47,035 bases of DNA, taken from positions 1-47,035 of the forward strand of contig CANREC010000005.1 in NCBI GenBank assembly GCA_947629535.1. The letters are read 5' to 3'. Below the pieces are notes generated by a model that did no database searches, had not been told where the DNA came from, and saw only the letters and a list, made by a program, of their open reading frames with translations. Position numbers and translations under genes: made by a program. This document shows positions 23,650 to 32,047 of the stretch, one piece after another; position 1 is the first letter of the stretch, and the number at the start of each line of letters is the position of its first letter. The DNA comes from an uncultured Clostridia bacterium (GTDB lineage Bacteria; Bacillota; Clostridia; Christensenellales; Borkfalkiaceae).

Positions 23650-25405
23650 CTTCCCCTCCCTGTGCGAGCGCTTTGATCTGCGAGCTCATCTCGCCGACGA
23701 TGGCGTCGAACTCGCCGAGGCTGTCCTCTTTGATATACTTTGCGCGGCCGATCTTTTCCATAAAGGGCAGGGCCAAAATATCGTCCAAGGAGACGTAATT
23801 TTTAACAGCCTCTTCGGAGAGCGTGTAAAATTCATAGATGAGGAGCAGCATCAGGAGCTGTTTGTGCAGCGATGTGTAAGTGTCGACCTCATGGAAGGCG
23901 TTCTGGTGCAGATAGTCCTCGCGGATCATCTTTGCCGTCTCCATGACGAGACGGTCGCGCGAGGAGAGCGCATCCATGCCGACGAGACGGACGATCTCAT
24001 CGAGCGCAGCCTCTTCCTGCAGCGTCGTCATGACGAACTGACGGTATTTGAAAAAGCCCTTGCCGACGTTGCCGTCGTACCACGGTTTCATCTTGTCCGC
24101 ATACAGCGAATAGCTGACGAGCCAGTCGATCGCGGGGAAGTGCCGCTTGTACGCAAGGGAGGCCGAGAGCCCCCAGAACACTTTGACGATGCGGAGCGTC
24201 GCCTGCGAGACGGGCTCAGAGAGGTCTCCCCCGGGAGGAGAGACTGCCCCGATGGCCGTGACGGAGCCGACGCGCTCCCCCGTTCCCAAGAGTTCGACGA
24301 TGCCCGCGCGCTCGTAAAATTCGGCGAGACGGCTCGCAAGATAGGCGGGATAGCCCTCGTCGCCCGGCATCTCCTCAAGGCGGCCGCTCATCTCGCGGAG
24401 AGCCTCTGCCCAACGAGAGGTCGAATCGGCCATGATGGCGACGTTGTATCCCATGTCGCGGAAGTATTCGGCGATCGTGATGCCCGTATAGATGGACGCC
24501 TCGCGGGCGGCTACGGGCATATCCGACGTGTTAGCGATGAGTACCGTTCGTTTCATCAAGGGTTCACCCGTCTTGGGGTCCTTGAGGGCGGGGAACTCGT
24601 TGAGAACATCCGTCATCTCGTTGCCGCGTTCGCCGCAACCGATGTAGACGATGATATCCGCATCCGCCCACTTGGCGAGCTGATGCTGGACGACGGTCTT
24701 GCCGCTGCCGAAGGGCCCGGGGACCGCCGCCACGCCGCCGCGGGCGATGGGAAAGAGCGTATCGATGACCCTCTGCCCCGTGACCATGGGCTGATCGGGC
24801 GAGCGCTTTTCCTTATAGGGCCTCCCCTTTCTTACGGGCCACTTTTGGAGCATGCAGACGGGGACTGTTTCCCTTTCCGTCTTGATATGGGCGATCGTCT
24901 CCTCAATGGTGAAGTCGCCTTCCGAAATGTCGGTAAGGACGCCTTCGACCCCGTAAGGGACCATGATGCGGTGCTCGACGATCTCCGTCTCCTGCACGAC
25001 GCCGAGGATATCGCCCGCAGTCACCTTCTCCCCCGCTTTGGCCGTGGGAGTAAAGCGCCACTTCTTTTCCCTGTCGAGCTTATTGACGGAGACGCCGCGC
25101 GAGATGCGGCTGCCGTACTTGAAATACAGCGTCGTGAGCGGGCGCTGGATGCCGTCGAAAATGCCCGTGATGAGCCCCGGGGCGAGCTCCGCGGAGAGCG
25201 GTTCCCCCGTCGAGACGACGTCCTCCCCCGGGCCGAGACCCGAGGTCTCCTCATAGACCTGAATAGAGGCCTTGTCGCCCCGCAGTTCGATGATCTCGCC
25301 GATAAGTTTCAAGTCAGAGACCTGCACGACGTCGTACATCTTGCAGTCTGCCATGTTTTCGGCGACGATCAGCGGTCCCGATATTTTTACTGTCTTTCCT
25401 ACCAT
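23642..25405 (-). CDS. ntpA: V-type ATP synthase subunit A (catalytic)
   Basis: The catalytic subunit of the head. The 587-residue protein shows the P-loop GPFGSGKT at 230-237, the bulge domain typical of A subunits (about residues 110-200, before [20 protein letters not shown]), and [20 protein letters not shown]-like and [20 protein letters not shown] motifs. The ribosome site is GGAGGCAAT. It lies 43 nt after the F-subunit gene and overlaps ntpB by 8 bp. Direction of working (ATP synthesis or ion pumping) cannot be read from the sequence. Confidence 0.98.
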   Translation of the reverse strand: MVGKTVKISGPLIVAENMADCKMYDVVQVSDLKLIGEIIELRGDKASIQVYEETSGLGPGEDVVSTGEPLSAELAPGLITGIFDGIQRPLTTLYFKYGSRISRGVSVNKLDREKKWRFTPTAKAGEKVTAGDILGVVQETEIVEHRIMVPYGVEGVLTDISEGDFTIEETIAHIKTERETVPVCMLQKWPVRKGRPYKEKRSPDQPMVTGQRVIDTLFPIARGGVAAVPGPFGSGKTVVQHQLAKWADADIIVYIGCGERGNEMTDVLNEFPALKDPKTGEPLMKRTVLIANTSDMPVAAREASIYTGITIAEYFRDMGYNVAIMADSTSRWAEALREMSGRLEEMPGDEGYPAYLASRLAEFYERAGIVELLGTGERVGSVTAIGAVSPPGGDLSEPVSQATLRIVKVFWGLSASLAYKRHFPAIDWLVSYSLYADKMKPWYDGNVGKGFFKYRQFVMTTLQEEAALDEIVRLVGMDALSSRDRLVMETAKMIREDYLHQNAFHEVDTYTSLHKQLLMLLLIYEFYTLSEEAVKNYVSLDDILALPFMEKIGRAKYIKEDSLGEFDAIVGEMSSQIKALAQGGEDA

Positions 25406-25448
25406 ATTGCCTCCGATGTGAGGTGGATTCGTGTTTTCGCTTTTTGGT

Positions 25449-25763
25449 TCAATCGTTGAAGAGGATGTCTACGCCCAAGGCGCGTTCCATGGCGCTCTTC
25501 AGGAAGGATTCCCCGTACCCCGTATCCTTGCCCGAAGGGACGGGAAGAACGACGGGATAGGCCTCCTCGTCAAAACGTTTGAGAAATTCCTTCAACATGA
25601 GCGCGTAGTCCTCCGTCAGAAAGATGACGGAATAGTCGCGGGCTACCTTGCGCAAGGTCTCCCGTGCGCTCTTTTCGTCGCTGACGGGGAATGCGTCCAC
25701 CCCCGCCGCTTTGAATACCGTGATCGTCTCCGCATTTCCGACGATCGCCATTTTCCCCTGCAT
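25449..25763 (-). CDS. V-type ATP synthase subunit F
   Basis: A 104-residue small central-stalk subunit (NtpG in the Enterococcus naming, AtpF in others). It has the CheY-like start [20 protein letters not shown], then [12 protein letters not shown] and [10 protein letters not shown] before a C-terminal helix. The start is one of two adjacent ATGs (25764-25766 overlaps the upstream stop as ATGA; 25761-25763 is better spaced from GGGGTG). A longer upstream frame reads the C-subunit gene out of frame and is rejected. It sits between the C and A genes, as in other V/A operons. Confidence 0.9.
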   Translation of the reverse strand: MQGKMAIVGNAETITVFKAAGVDAFPVSDEKSARETLRKVARDYSVIFLTEDYALMLKEFLKRFDEEAYPVVLPVPSGKDTGYGESFLKSAMERALGVDILFND

Positions 25764-26674
25764 CATTTCACCCCGAAGAGCCGTTTTCCGATCTCCCGTG
25801 CGCTCACGCCCGCATTCAGACAGATGAGGACCGTACGCACGTTGCTTATCTCCGCCTTGCGGCGGAACACATAATATAAAAACGGTTCTTTCCCCGAAAG
25901 GGCAAAGCGTTTTTCGAAGAAAAACCGCGTTTCGAACTCCTCTTTCATGCGCTCGGCGTCCGTCAAAGGCAGGCCTTTCTCCTTTGCTGCGGCACATGCC
26001 CCGTAAAATTCCGCATAGGGAAACTTCGCGGGCGCGTGAGCCCTGCGCTCAGGGTCCTCCGAGAAAACGCGCATGAGATCTTCCTTCTTCAGTTTTCCGC
26101 CCTGCAAGAAGAGACTTTCCGCCTCCTCCATGGAACTTGCGCGGAAGGCGGTCAGAAGGTTCGTCATGTCCGCGCGGGCCCTCAACAGTTTCTTTAAGAT
26201 GGGCCGCAGGGCACAGGCGCGGAAGAGATATTGGAATTCCGCCCGATCGAACGCGGCGCCGATCTCGGCTCCCGTTGCATCGTCGCCGATCTCGGGCAAG
26301 CCCTTCTTTTCCGCAAGCATGGTCTTGAGCTCGTCAATGGAGCGCATCCCTGCGGGGGCGAGCATGCCGTCCGCGCTCCGCCCGAGCCTCTCCGCCTTAT
26401 AGAGCGCCTTCAGATTATGAAAGTCGCGCGGGGCGAGAAAGAAGTTCTTTTCCGCCTCGCCCGGGGCGTAGGTACGAATGAAATCGTCCAGAACGCCCTG
26501 TTCATAGGCATAGATCGCGTCGGGCGAACTCTCGCCGCCGCCGAAACCGCTCTCCGAGAGGGCGCGGACCACCTCCCCGACCGTAAGTTCGGGGAAACGG
26601 AACACTTTCTCGCCGAGGAGCTGCTTTTCTTTGACGGCGATGACGCCGTTTGTAAAGGTGGTGTCGAATGTCAT
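25763..26674 (-). CDS. ntpC: V-type ATP synthase subunit C
   Basis: A 303-residue helical, funnel-shaped subunit (AC39/d-like) that joins the D-F shaft to the membrane ring. The sequence diverges quickly in this family; recognisable here are TNGVIAVKEKQLL near the start, the APRDFHNLKALYKAERLG helix, EFQYLFRACA in the middle and KAEISNVRTVLICLNAGVS near the end. It starts one base after the ntpE stop and ends overlapping the F gene. Position in the operon confirms the call. Confidence 0.92.
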   Translation of the reverse strand: MTFDTTFTNGVIAVKEKQLLGEKVFRFPELTVGEVVRALSESGFGGGESSPDAIYAYEQGVLDDFIRTYAPGEAEKNFFLAPRDFHNLKALYKAERLGRSADGMLAPAGMRSIDELKTMLAEKKGLPEIGDDATGAEIGAAFDRAEFQYLFRACALRPILKKLLRARADMTNLLTAFRASSMEEAESLFLQGGKLKKEDLMRVFSEDPERRAHAPAKFPYAEFYGACAAAKEKGLPLTDAERMKEEFETRFFFEKRFALSGKEPFLYYVFRRKAEISNVRTVLICLNAGVSAREIGKRLFGVK

Positions 26675-26675
26675 T

Positions 26676-27251
26676 TTAAGCGTTCCCGAATACCGCGCGG
26701 GCGATGTCCGCCTGGTGTTCTTCCCTGTCGGCCGCAAGGAGCGCACCGTAGGTGAGATCCTTGTCCGAATGCTTTCCGCGGAGAAGGATGCCGCCCGAAA
26801 GCTTGGCCCTCTCCCCGCACGCCTTGAGGTTCTTTTCCGAGACGACAGAGAGCCGCATGACTTCTTCCGCGTAAGCGAAATCCTCGGAGAAAACGATCTC
26901 GTCCCCCTCTTCGGCATTCTCTTTGAGCAATTTTTCGGCGAGCGCAACAGCGTCGTGTTTTCCGAGGCATTTGAGCCCGGCAAGCGCATGGAGATAGATG
27001 CCGTCGATGACGCGGTGCTTTTCGGCCAAAAGGACTTTCTGCCCGTCGAGGCGGGCCGTGGCGGCCTTGCCGTCCGTGATGAGCGCGGCACGGGCATACG
27101 CCTCCTTTTCGGCCTCGGCGATCTCCTTCTCGGCCTCGGCCTGCGCGTCCGCTACGATCTGCTCCGCGCGTCTTTCTGCATCGGCAACGATCTTCGCGGC
27201 CTCCTGTTCGGCATCGGAGACGACACGCGCTACGATCTCTTCCCTTCCCAT
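26676..27251 (-). CDS. ntpE: V-type ATP synthase subunit E
   Basis: A 191-residue peripheral-stalk subunit. The first half is a long charged helix with Ala-rich heptads (VVSDAEQEAAKIVADAERRA and onward) that pairs with the other stalk helix protein at 29884-30198. The second half is the globular domain that binds the head, with GGILLRGKHSDKDLTYGALL. It begins 1 nt after ntpK and its ribosome site is weak, suggesting translational coupling. Confidence 0.92.
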   Translation of the reverse strand: MGREEIVARVVSDAEQEAAKIVADAERRAEQIVADAQAEAEKEIAEAEKEAYARAALITDGKAATARLDGQKVLLAEKHRVIDGIYLHALAGLKCLGKHDAVALAEKLLKENAEEGDEIVFSEDFAYAEEVMRLSVVSEKNLKACGERAKLSGGILLRGKHSDKDLTYGALLAADREEHQADIARAVFGNA

Positions 27252-27252
27252 A

Positions 27253-27816
27253 TCAAAGAAGTCCTACAGAGGACATGAGGGCCGTGGCGGGTTCGGTCAC
27301 GACGGGAAGATAGTTGAGCGGAGGGACTGCATTCACCAAGATGATGGAGATGAGCAGGCCGAGGATCGCATAGAACTCGATCATCGCGGGATAGAGAATG
27401 AGTTTCCCGCCGAGGGATTCCTGCTTGCCGACCGCATAGATGCAGTTGACGGCCGAACGTCCCTGAAAATAGCCCGTGATGAGGCCCGAGACGGTCATGG
27501 GAAGGACGGCGCCGAAAATGGACCAGCCCTCCGCCGTCATGCCGCCCGCGCCTGCGATGGCCTCGCTGAGCTTGAGGGCGTCCTGAATGCTCCCGAGTTG
27601 GTTGGAAGCGATAAGCGCCACGATGAAACCGTAGATCCCCTGCGTTGCGGGCAGGAGCACGAGCACCATGACTTTACCGAAGAGCTTGGGGTTCTCCGAG
27701 AGAACGCCCGCCGCGGCCGTACCCGTCTTGTACAGACCGATCGCCGACCCTACGCCGCAGAGGAGCACGCAGAGCGCGATGCCGATCATTCCAATGACGT
27801 AACCTGTTGTAAACAT
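27253..27816 (-). CDS. ntpK: V-type ATP synthase subunit K (proteolipid), sodium-type ligands
   Basis: The membrane rotor-ring subunit. The 187-residue protein is the duplicated, four-helix form. Only the second hairpin carries the ion carboxylate: E147 in AMIEFYAILGLL. The residues that bind sodium in Enterococcus NtpK have counterparts: L55, T58 and Q59 in LPATQG, and Q118 in GYFQGR. This argues for sodium rather than proton coupling (inference from remembered NtpK residues). The ribosome site CGGAGGTCACAT is strong, as expected for a subunit needed in about ten copies. Confidence 0.95.
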   Translation of the reverse strand: MFTTGYVIGMIGIALCVLLCGVGSAIGLYKTGTAAAGVLSENPKLFGKVMVLVLLPATQGIYGFIVALIASNQLGSIQDALKLSEAIAGAGGMTAEGWSIFGAVLPMTVSGLITGYFQGRSAVNCIYAVGKQESLGGKLILYPAMIEFYAILGLLISIILVNAVPPLNYLPVVTEPATALMSSVGLL

Positions 27817-27882
27817 ATGTGACCTCCGAATAAAATTCGTTTTTTTACTTTGGGTTGAAAGCGTTTCCCCATAGGGTCACCC

Positions 27883-27914
27883 GCTCATCCTGAGAGCGTA
27901 GCGACCGAAGGATC
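27883..27914. repeat. Intergenic repeat block between ntpI and ntpK
   Basis: GCTCATCCTGAGAGCGTAGC followed by GACCGAAGGATCC, an imperfect inverted block related to 22157-22198 and 44036-44064. Confidence 0.65.
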
Positions 27915-27931
27915 CACCTTGAACGAAGTCA

Positions 27932-29887
27932 TCACGCCACGCGGACGTGCTTTTTACGGGAACCGAGCGGGGCGAAGAGCTCCCCCTCCCCCTCAAAGAA
28001 TCTGCCGTAAAACTCCACATATTGGAGCCGCGCATCGTGGATATAGGCGCCGAGAAGGCTCATCGCAAGATTGAACACATGCCCGACGACCATCAAAATC
28101 ACGCCGAGGACCGCAAGGGCGATGTTCCCGCCCGTGATGAACCCGATGCTGTAGCTCGAGATGATCTGCGCGATGACGGCGCCCGAGAGCATGAGGCCGT
28201 ACAGCCTTGCATAGCTGAGGACGTCGGACGCGTAGTTGATGATGCCGTAGAGGGAGCCGAATCCCTTCGTGAACTTGCCGAGGAGCCTTTCGTGCCGCCC
28301 TGCTGTCAGAACGGCCACGGCGAGGCCGCAGACGGCAACGATCGCGCCGATCTTTTTGAACGTGGGAACGCCGAACTCTTCCACAAAGCCGCAGACGGCA
28401 AGGAGCGCCCCGACGGAGAAAACGGCCCATGTGACGCCCTCAAAGATGCCGTCGAAGAAACGGCCCTTCCTAAAGTGCTGCCACGCCTTGCAGAGATACC
28501 CCGCAAAGATCTGGATGATGCCGATGATCATACTGATCACGAGCATCGCCGGAATGGTGATGCCGACAAAGGTATATTGCCCCGATTGTGCGTCAGGCAT
28601 GACGGTGTAGGGCAGGATCTGCACGCCGAAGAGGGAATTGAATAAAAATCCCCAGATGACGGCAAAGACGCCGCCGATGGCAAAGACGCCCGAGAGGCTC
28701 TTGAGCCCGCCCGACGTCCTGCGGTTTTTCCAATAAAGAAATCCGCCGCCGAGCATCATGAGCAGCCCATAGCCGATATCCCCCATGATGAACCCCAAAA
28801 AGACGGAGTAGAAAAAGGACATGACGGTGTTCGGGTCGAACTCTCTCGCGTTCGGCGCGGAGTACATGTTTGTGATGGTCTCGAAGTTTTCGACGACCTT
28901 ATTGTTTCTCGCGAGCGTCGGGACGAACTCATCCTCCTTCGGGTCGCTGAATTCGTAAAAGAGCGGAGACTGCCGTCCGTCGAGCGCCGCTTTGACGTTC
29001 TCTTCCTCGTCTGCGGGCACAAATGCCTCCAAGAGGAAGGTGTGGGCGGTCAACAGCATCTTCTCGGACGCCTCGGCCTTCTCGAGTTCGAATCCCACAT
29101 AATCGCAGTAGATCTTGAGGCTCTTGATCTCTTCGGAGAGCGCAAAGAGCATGTTCTGCGCCCCCTCCTCCTTGTCCGCCACGTCCGAAAGCTCCCGTTC
29201 GAGCGCGGAAAGATGCTCTGCCCCCGTCTCGTTGCCCGTATAGGGACAGGCGGTGAAACCGCAGGAAGAGAGTACGTTTTCGAGCTCCGTGAGGATGCTC
29301 TTGTGGCAGACGGCGCAAAGCAATACGCCTTCCTCCCCTGCCGTTGCCTCATAGGCGGCTTGGGGGAGCCCTTCGAGCTTGTTCTTTGCGTCGTCCCATG
29401 CCGAAACAGGGACGAGACCGAACCGCACGGCAATATTTTTGCTGTCCCGATAGGCGGAGAAGGGCTTTTCCGCCGCATAATAGGGCCTTGCGGCAGCGAT
29501 CGCGCGGGAAAGACGCGTCTTTTCGGCAGCACAGGCGGAGATCTCCTCGAGCGCGGCGGACGTCTGTTTCGCGATGCTGTCCGCGCGGGACTTGTAGTCC
29601 TTTGCCGCCATAAAGTCGGAATAGCTGACCTCGAATCCGTCCTTGGCGGACGGCACATTCTTCTCCTTCACGCGCTGTTCGGAATAGACTGTCAACGTCT
29701 CGAGGGCGTTTTCAAGCTTGGAAAGATAGCCTGCGAGTTCTTCTTTGCTCTCGGAAAGCGCCTTCAACGGCTCAGCTCGCCCATGTTCCGCGATCTCGAC
29801 GGCATGGGTGCGTTCCAGTGCGTTGAGGATGTCGTCCCGATCGTAGGAGAGCGCGGCAAGATGCAGTTTTCGCATCTTTGCGATCAT
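27932..29887 (-). CDS. ntpI: V-type ATP synthase subunit I (membrane stator)
   Basis: A 651-residue two-part protein. The cytosolic N-terminal half (about 1-320) is a charged alpha/beta and coiled-coil arm beginning MIAKMRKLHLAALSYDRDDI. The C-terminal half has seven or eight membrane helices, with DPNTVMSFFYSVFLGFIMGDIGYGLLMML as entry and SYARLYGLMLSGAVIAQI containing the arginine that faces the ring. It forms the ion half-channels. Its ATG overlaps the stop of the preceding stalk gene (ATGA). Confidence 0.96.
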   Translation of the reverse strand: MIAKMRKLHLAALSYDRDDILNALERTHAVEIAEHGRAEPLKALSESKEELAGYLSKLENALETLTVYSEQRVKEKNVPSAKDGFEVSYSDFMAAKDYKSRADSIAKQTSAALEEISACAAEKTRLSRAIAAARPYYAAEKPFSAYRDSKNIAVRFGLVPVSAWDDAKNKLEGLPQAAYEATAGEEGVLLCAVCHKSILTELENVLSSCGFTACPYTGNETGAEHLSALERELSDVADKEEGAQNMLFALSEEIKSLKIYCDYVGFELEKAEASEKMLLTAHTFLLEAFVPADEEENVKAALDGRQSPLFYEFSDPKEDEFVPTLARNNKVVENFETITNMYSAPNAREFDPNTVMSFFYSVFLGFIMGDIGYGLLMMLGGGFLYWKNRRTSGGLKSLSGVFAIGGVFAVIWGFLFNSLFGVQILPYTVMPDAQSGQYTFVGITIPAMLVISMIIGIIQIFAGYLCKAWQHFRKGRFFDGIFEGVTWAVFSVGALLAVCGFVEEFGVPTFKKIGAIVAVCGLAVAVLTAGRHERLLGKFTKGFGSLYGIINYASDVLSYARLYGLMLSGAVIAQIISSYSIGFITGGNIALAVLGVILMVVGHVFNLAMSLLGAYIHDARLQYVEFYGRFFEGEGELFAPLGSRKKHVRVA

Positions 29888-30198
29888 CTCGCGATCCTCC
29901 CAACGATCTCTTCGACCTGCGTTTCGATATGTTCCAAAATGCCGTCAGCATAGGCTTTTGCATCAGCTTTGCACTGTTCGATTGTCTTTTGATAGGAAAC
30001 TTCCGCCTCCTCTTTGACCCTTTGCAGGATCTCCGCGGTGCGCTTTGCGCCGGTTTCTTCCGTGGACTTCGTGATCTCCAATGCCTTCTTCTCGGCCTCG
30101 GTGACGATATCGGCGGCCTTTCTCTGCGCTTCTTCCACAATGGCGAGCGCTTCCTGTTCCGCTTCCGCGATCATATCGATGATGTTTTTCTCTTCCAT
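29884..30198 (-). CDS. V-type ATP synthase peripheral-stalk coiled-coil subunit (G/H)
   Basis: A 104-residue, almost wholly helical protein: MEEKNIIDMIAEAEQEALAI, then Ala-rich heptads with repeated EA.RKA and EAEKKA units. This is the AhaH/NtpF-type stalk helix that pairs with subunit E. The ATG at 30198 has GGTGG five bases upstream; a TTG at 30210 would add four residues. It is the first gene of the operon, and the order H-I-K-E-C-F-A-B-D matches the Enterococcus ntp operon. Confidence 0.88.
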   Translation of the reverse strand: MEEKNIIDMIAEAEQEALAIVEEAQRKAADIVTEAEKKALEITKSTEETGAKRTAEILQRVKEEAEVSYQKTIEQCKADAKAYADGILEHIETQVEEIVGRIAR

Positions 30199-30234
30199 AC
30201 CGTCCACCAATCTGACAGAAATTTACCTTTCCTT

Positions 30235-30263
30235 ATTGTAAACTCATTTCTTTGGAATGTCAA
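30235..30263 (-). promoter_or_regulatory. SigA-type promoter of the V-ATPase operon
   Basis: Minus strand TTGACA (30258-30263), 17-nt spacer, TACAAT (30235-30240), about 30 nt before the first start codon. Confidence 0.85.
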
Positions 30264-30274
30264 GCAGTAAACGG

Positions 30275-31705
30275 TTATATTTGGGAATTTTTAAGGGGAA
30301 CCGACCCCTGTGGGAGCTTGGCCGTCTCACGCGCCATCGGGCAAAGCTTTTTTCGGATCGCCGCACGGAGAAAGAACAGCGAGACAGCGGCTGTGAGAAC
30401 TTCCGCAAGGGGAAACGCCCACCAGACGGTCCCTTCGGCGCCCGCGGAGAGCGTAAGGAGCCACACAGCCGGAAAGACGAACACGGCAAGCCTCAGACAG
30501 GATATGACGAGCGGGGCGAGCGCGTATCCGAGCGCCTGCAAGACGCCCTGCACGGCGATGCTGAACCCCATGAAGAGGTAGCCGATGCTTGCGATGCGCA
30601 CGGCGAGGGAGACGACGCCGACGATCTCCTCTCCGCCCGTTCCGCTCGCCATGCCGAATATGCCCGCAAGGGGATCCGCAAGCGCCTCAAAGAGAACAGT
30701 GATACATGCGGAGACGATCAGAGTGTTGGCGATCCCCCACCTGACACAGGCGCGGGAATGTTCCGCATCCCCCATGCCATAGTTGTAGGAGAGCACGGAA
30801 ATGATGGTATTAGAGAGCCCGAAACAGGCAAAGAGCGCAAACTGCATGATCTTGTAGTAGATGCCGAAACTCCCCTGTATGAGGTCGGCATTCTCCGCCG
30901 TGCCGAGGATGAGATCGACGCCGAGCATCATCACGGACAAGAGCCCCTGCATGAGCGCCGCAGAGAGACCGATGTGGTAGATCTCGCCGATAATTTTTGC
31001 GCTCGGAAGGATATTTTTGAGGCCGTTGCCGAGTTCCCGATTGAAAAAATAGTGGAAAAACATCGCGACAAGCAGCGACAGCACCTGACCGATGACCGTC
31101 GCCCAAGCGGCTCCCGCGACGCCCCACCCGAGAGGATAGATGAAGATATAATCGAGGACGATGTTCGCCGCGGCGCCCGAGATCTGGGCGATCGTGGAAA
31201 AGAGCGTTTTCCCTGTGCTCTGCAGGAAACGTTCGTAGATCGTGAATCCGATCGCGCCGAAGGAACAGGTCGTACAGATCGTGAGATATTCCGTCCCGAT
31301 CTCCGTCACAAAGGCGTCGCCGTTAGATTGCATGGCGATGAACGGCCTCGCACCGAACAGGCCGAAGAGAAGAAAAACGGCGTAGATGCAAAGACCTAAA
31401 AAGATACCGTTCCCGACTGTTCTGTCCGCCTTTTGACGATTCCCCTCGCCGAGGGATTTGGAGAGGAGCGCATTGATCCCCACACCCGTCCCGACGCCGA
31501 CGGCGATGATGAGAAGCTGCACGGGGAAAGCAAAGGTGAGCGCGAGATTCCCCGCAACGCCCTCTTCCCCCATGTTGATGACGAAGGCCGTATCGACGAT
31601 GTTGTAGACGGCCTGCAGGATCATGGAAACGATCATGGGAAGACCCATCTTCCAAATGAGACCGCATACGGACCCGCCCGACATCTTGTTTGCCTTTTCT
31701 TCCAT
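30275..31705 (-). CDS. MATE-family multidrug exporter (leftward copy)
   Basis: A 476-residue membrane protein with twelve predicted helices, the MATE length and pattern. Landmarks are GLIWKMGLPMIVSMILQAVY, NIVDTAFVINMGEEGVAGN in helix 1-2, GVGTGVGINALLSKSLGEGN, and in the second half LIQGSFGIYYKIMQF and LSYNYGMGDAEHSRACVR. MATE proteins export cationic drugs or metabolites in exchange for sodium or protons. The start at 31705 has AAGGAG upstream. It is transcribed from its own promoter through a short leader containing a terminator (31726-31760). It is divergent from a second, distinct MATE gene. Confidence 0.93.
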   Translation of the reverse strand: MEEKANKMSGGSVCGLIWKMGLPMIVSMILQAVYNIVDTAFVINMGEEGVAGNLALTFAFPVQLLIIAVGVGTGVGINALLSKSLGEGNRQKADRTVGNGIFLGLCIYAVFLLFGLFGARPFIAMQSNGDAFVTEIGTEYLTICTTCSFGAIGFTIYERFLQSTGKTLFSTIAQISGAAANIVLDYIFIYPLGWGVAGAAWATVIGQVLSLLVAMFFHYFFNRELGNGLKNILPSAKIIGEIYHIGLSAALMQGLLSVMMLGVDLILGTAENADLIQGSFGIYYKIMQFALFACFGLSNTIISVLSYNYGMGDAEHSRACVRWGIANTLIVSACITVLFEALADPLAGIFGMASGTGGEEIVGVVSLAVRIASIGYLFMGFSIAVQGVLQALGYALAPLVISCLRLAVFVFPAVWLLTLSAGAEGTVWWAFPLAEVLTAAVSLFFLRAAIRKKLCPMARETAKLPQGSVPLKNSQI

Positions 31706-31725
31706 AAAAACTCCTTTTTGCACAG

Positions 31726-31760
31726 AAAAAGGGGCGTAGATCCAATTGGATTTACGCCCC
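31726..31760 (-). terminator. Terminator inside the leftward MATE leader
   Basis: A long stem-loop, arms from GGGGCGTA (31731-31738) to TACGCCCC (31753-31760) around a CCAATTGG core with one mismatch. On the minus strand five U follow (complement of 31726-31730). It lies between the promoter and the ribosome site, so it is an attenuator rather than an end terminator. Confidence 0.8.
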
Positions 31761-31785
31761 CTTGCAAGCAACACATTGTAGCCAT

Positions 31786-31814
31786 ATTATATGCTTTGAG
31801 AGAAATTTTGTCAA
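31786..31814 (-). promoter_or_regulatory. SigA-type promoter of the leftward MATE gene
   Basis: Minus strand TTGACA (31809-31814), 17-nt spacer, TATAAT (31786-31791). Leader about 74 nt. Confidence 0.85.
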
Positions 31815-31878
31815 CCGAATTTCCGCCCCACCGCGACAAAAAAATAAAATTTTCCTTCTCCAAACGATAAAAATCGGT

Positions 31879-31907
31879 TTGACTTTCCAAAAAAATTCTG
31901 TTACAAT
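31879..31907 (+). promoter_or_regulatory. SigA-type promoter of the rightward MATE gene
   Basis: TTGACT (31879-31884), 17-nt spacer, TACAAT (31902-31907). Transcription should begin near 31914. Confidence 0.85.
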
Positions 31908-31913
31908 ATGTGA

Positions 31914-32030
31914 AAATTTCATAGAGCTGAACGACACATGTGGCGCTTTGCGCGTAAATCTGATTACGGTACGAAGCCAGTGCAGGTGTCGTTTTTTGAA
32001 CGGCACGGACGAACCTGTGCCGTTTTTGCT
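31914..32030 (+). promoter_or_regulatory. Structured terminator-containing leader of the rightward MATE gene; candidate riboswitch
   Basis: The leader starts with a stem AACGACAC (31930-31937)/GTGTCGTT (31986-31993) enclosing TGGC (31941-31944)/GCCA (31976-31979) and small inner hairpins (GCGCTTTGCGC; GTAA...TTAC), then TTTTTT. A second, separate terminator follows: arms AACGGCAC (31999-32006) and GTGCCGTT (32017-32024), then T residues, ending before GGAGG. A structured domain plus terminator upstream of a MATE gene is the context of the guanidine-IV (mepA) riboswitch. I could not check its consensus, so the class is a suggestion only. The 342-bp region between the two MATE start codons holds nothing else. 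Confidence 0.6.
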
Positions 32031-32047
32031 CTTTCTTGGAGGTTTCT

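Noticed and set aside
32001-32024. GGACGAACC in the MATE leader terminator, recalling guanidine-II (mini-ykkC) loops
   Set aside because: The loop carries an extra base and the required second ACGR hairpin with matching stem is not present.
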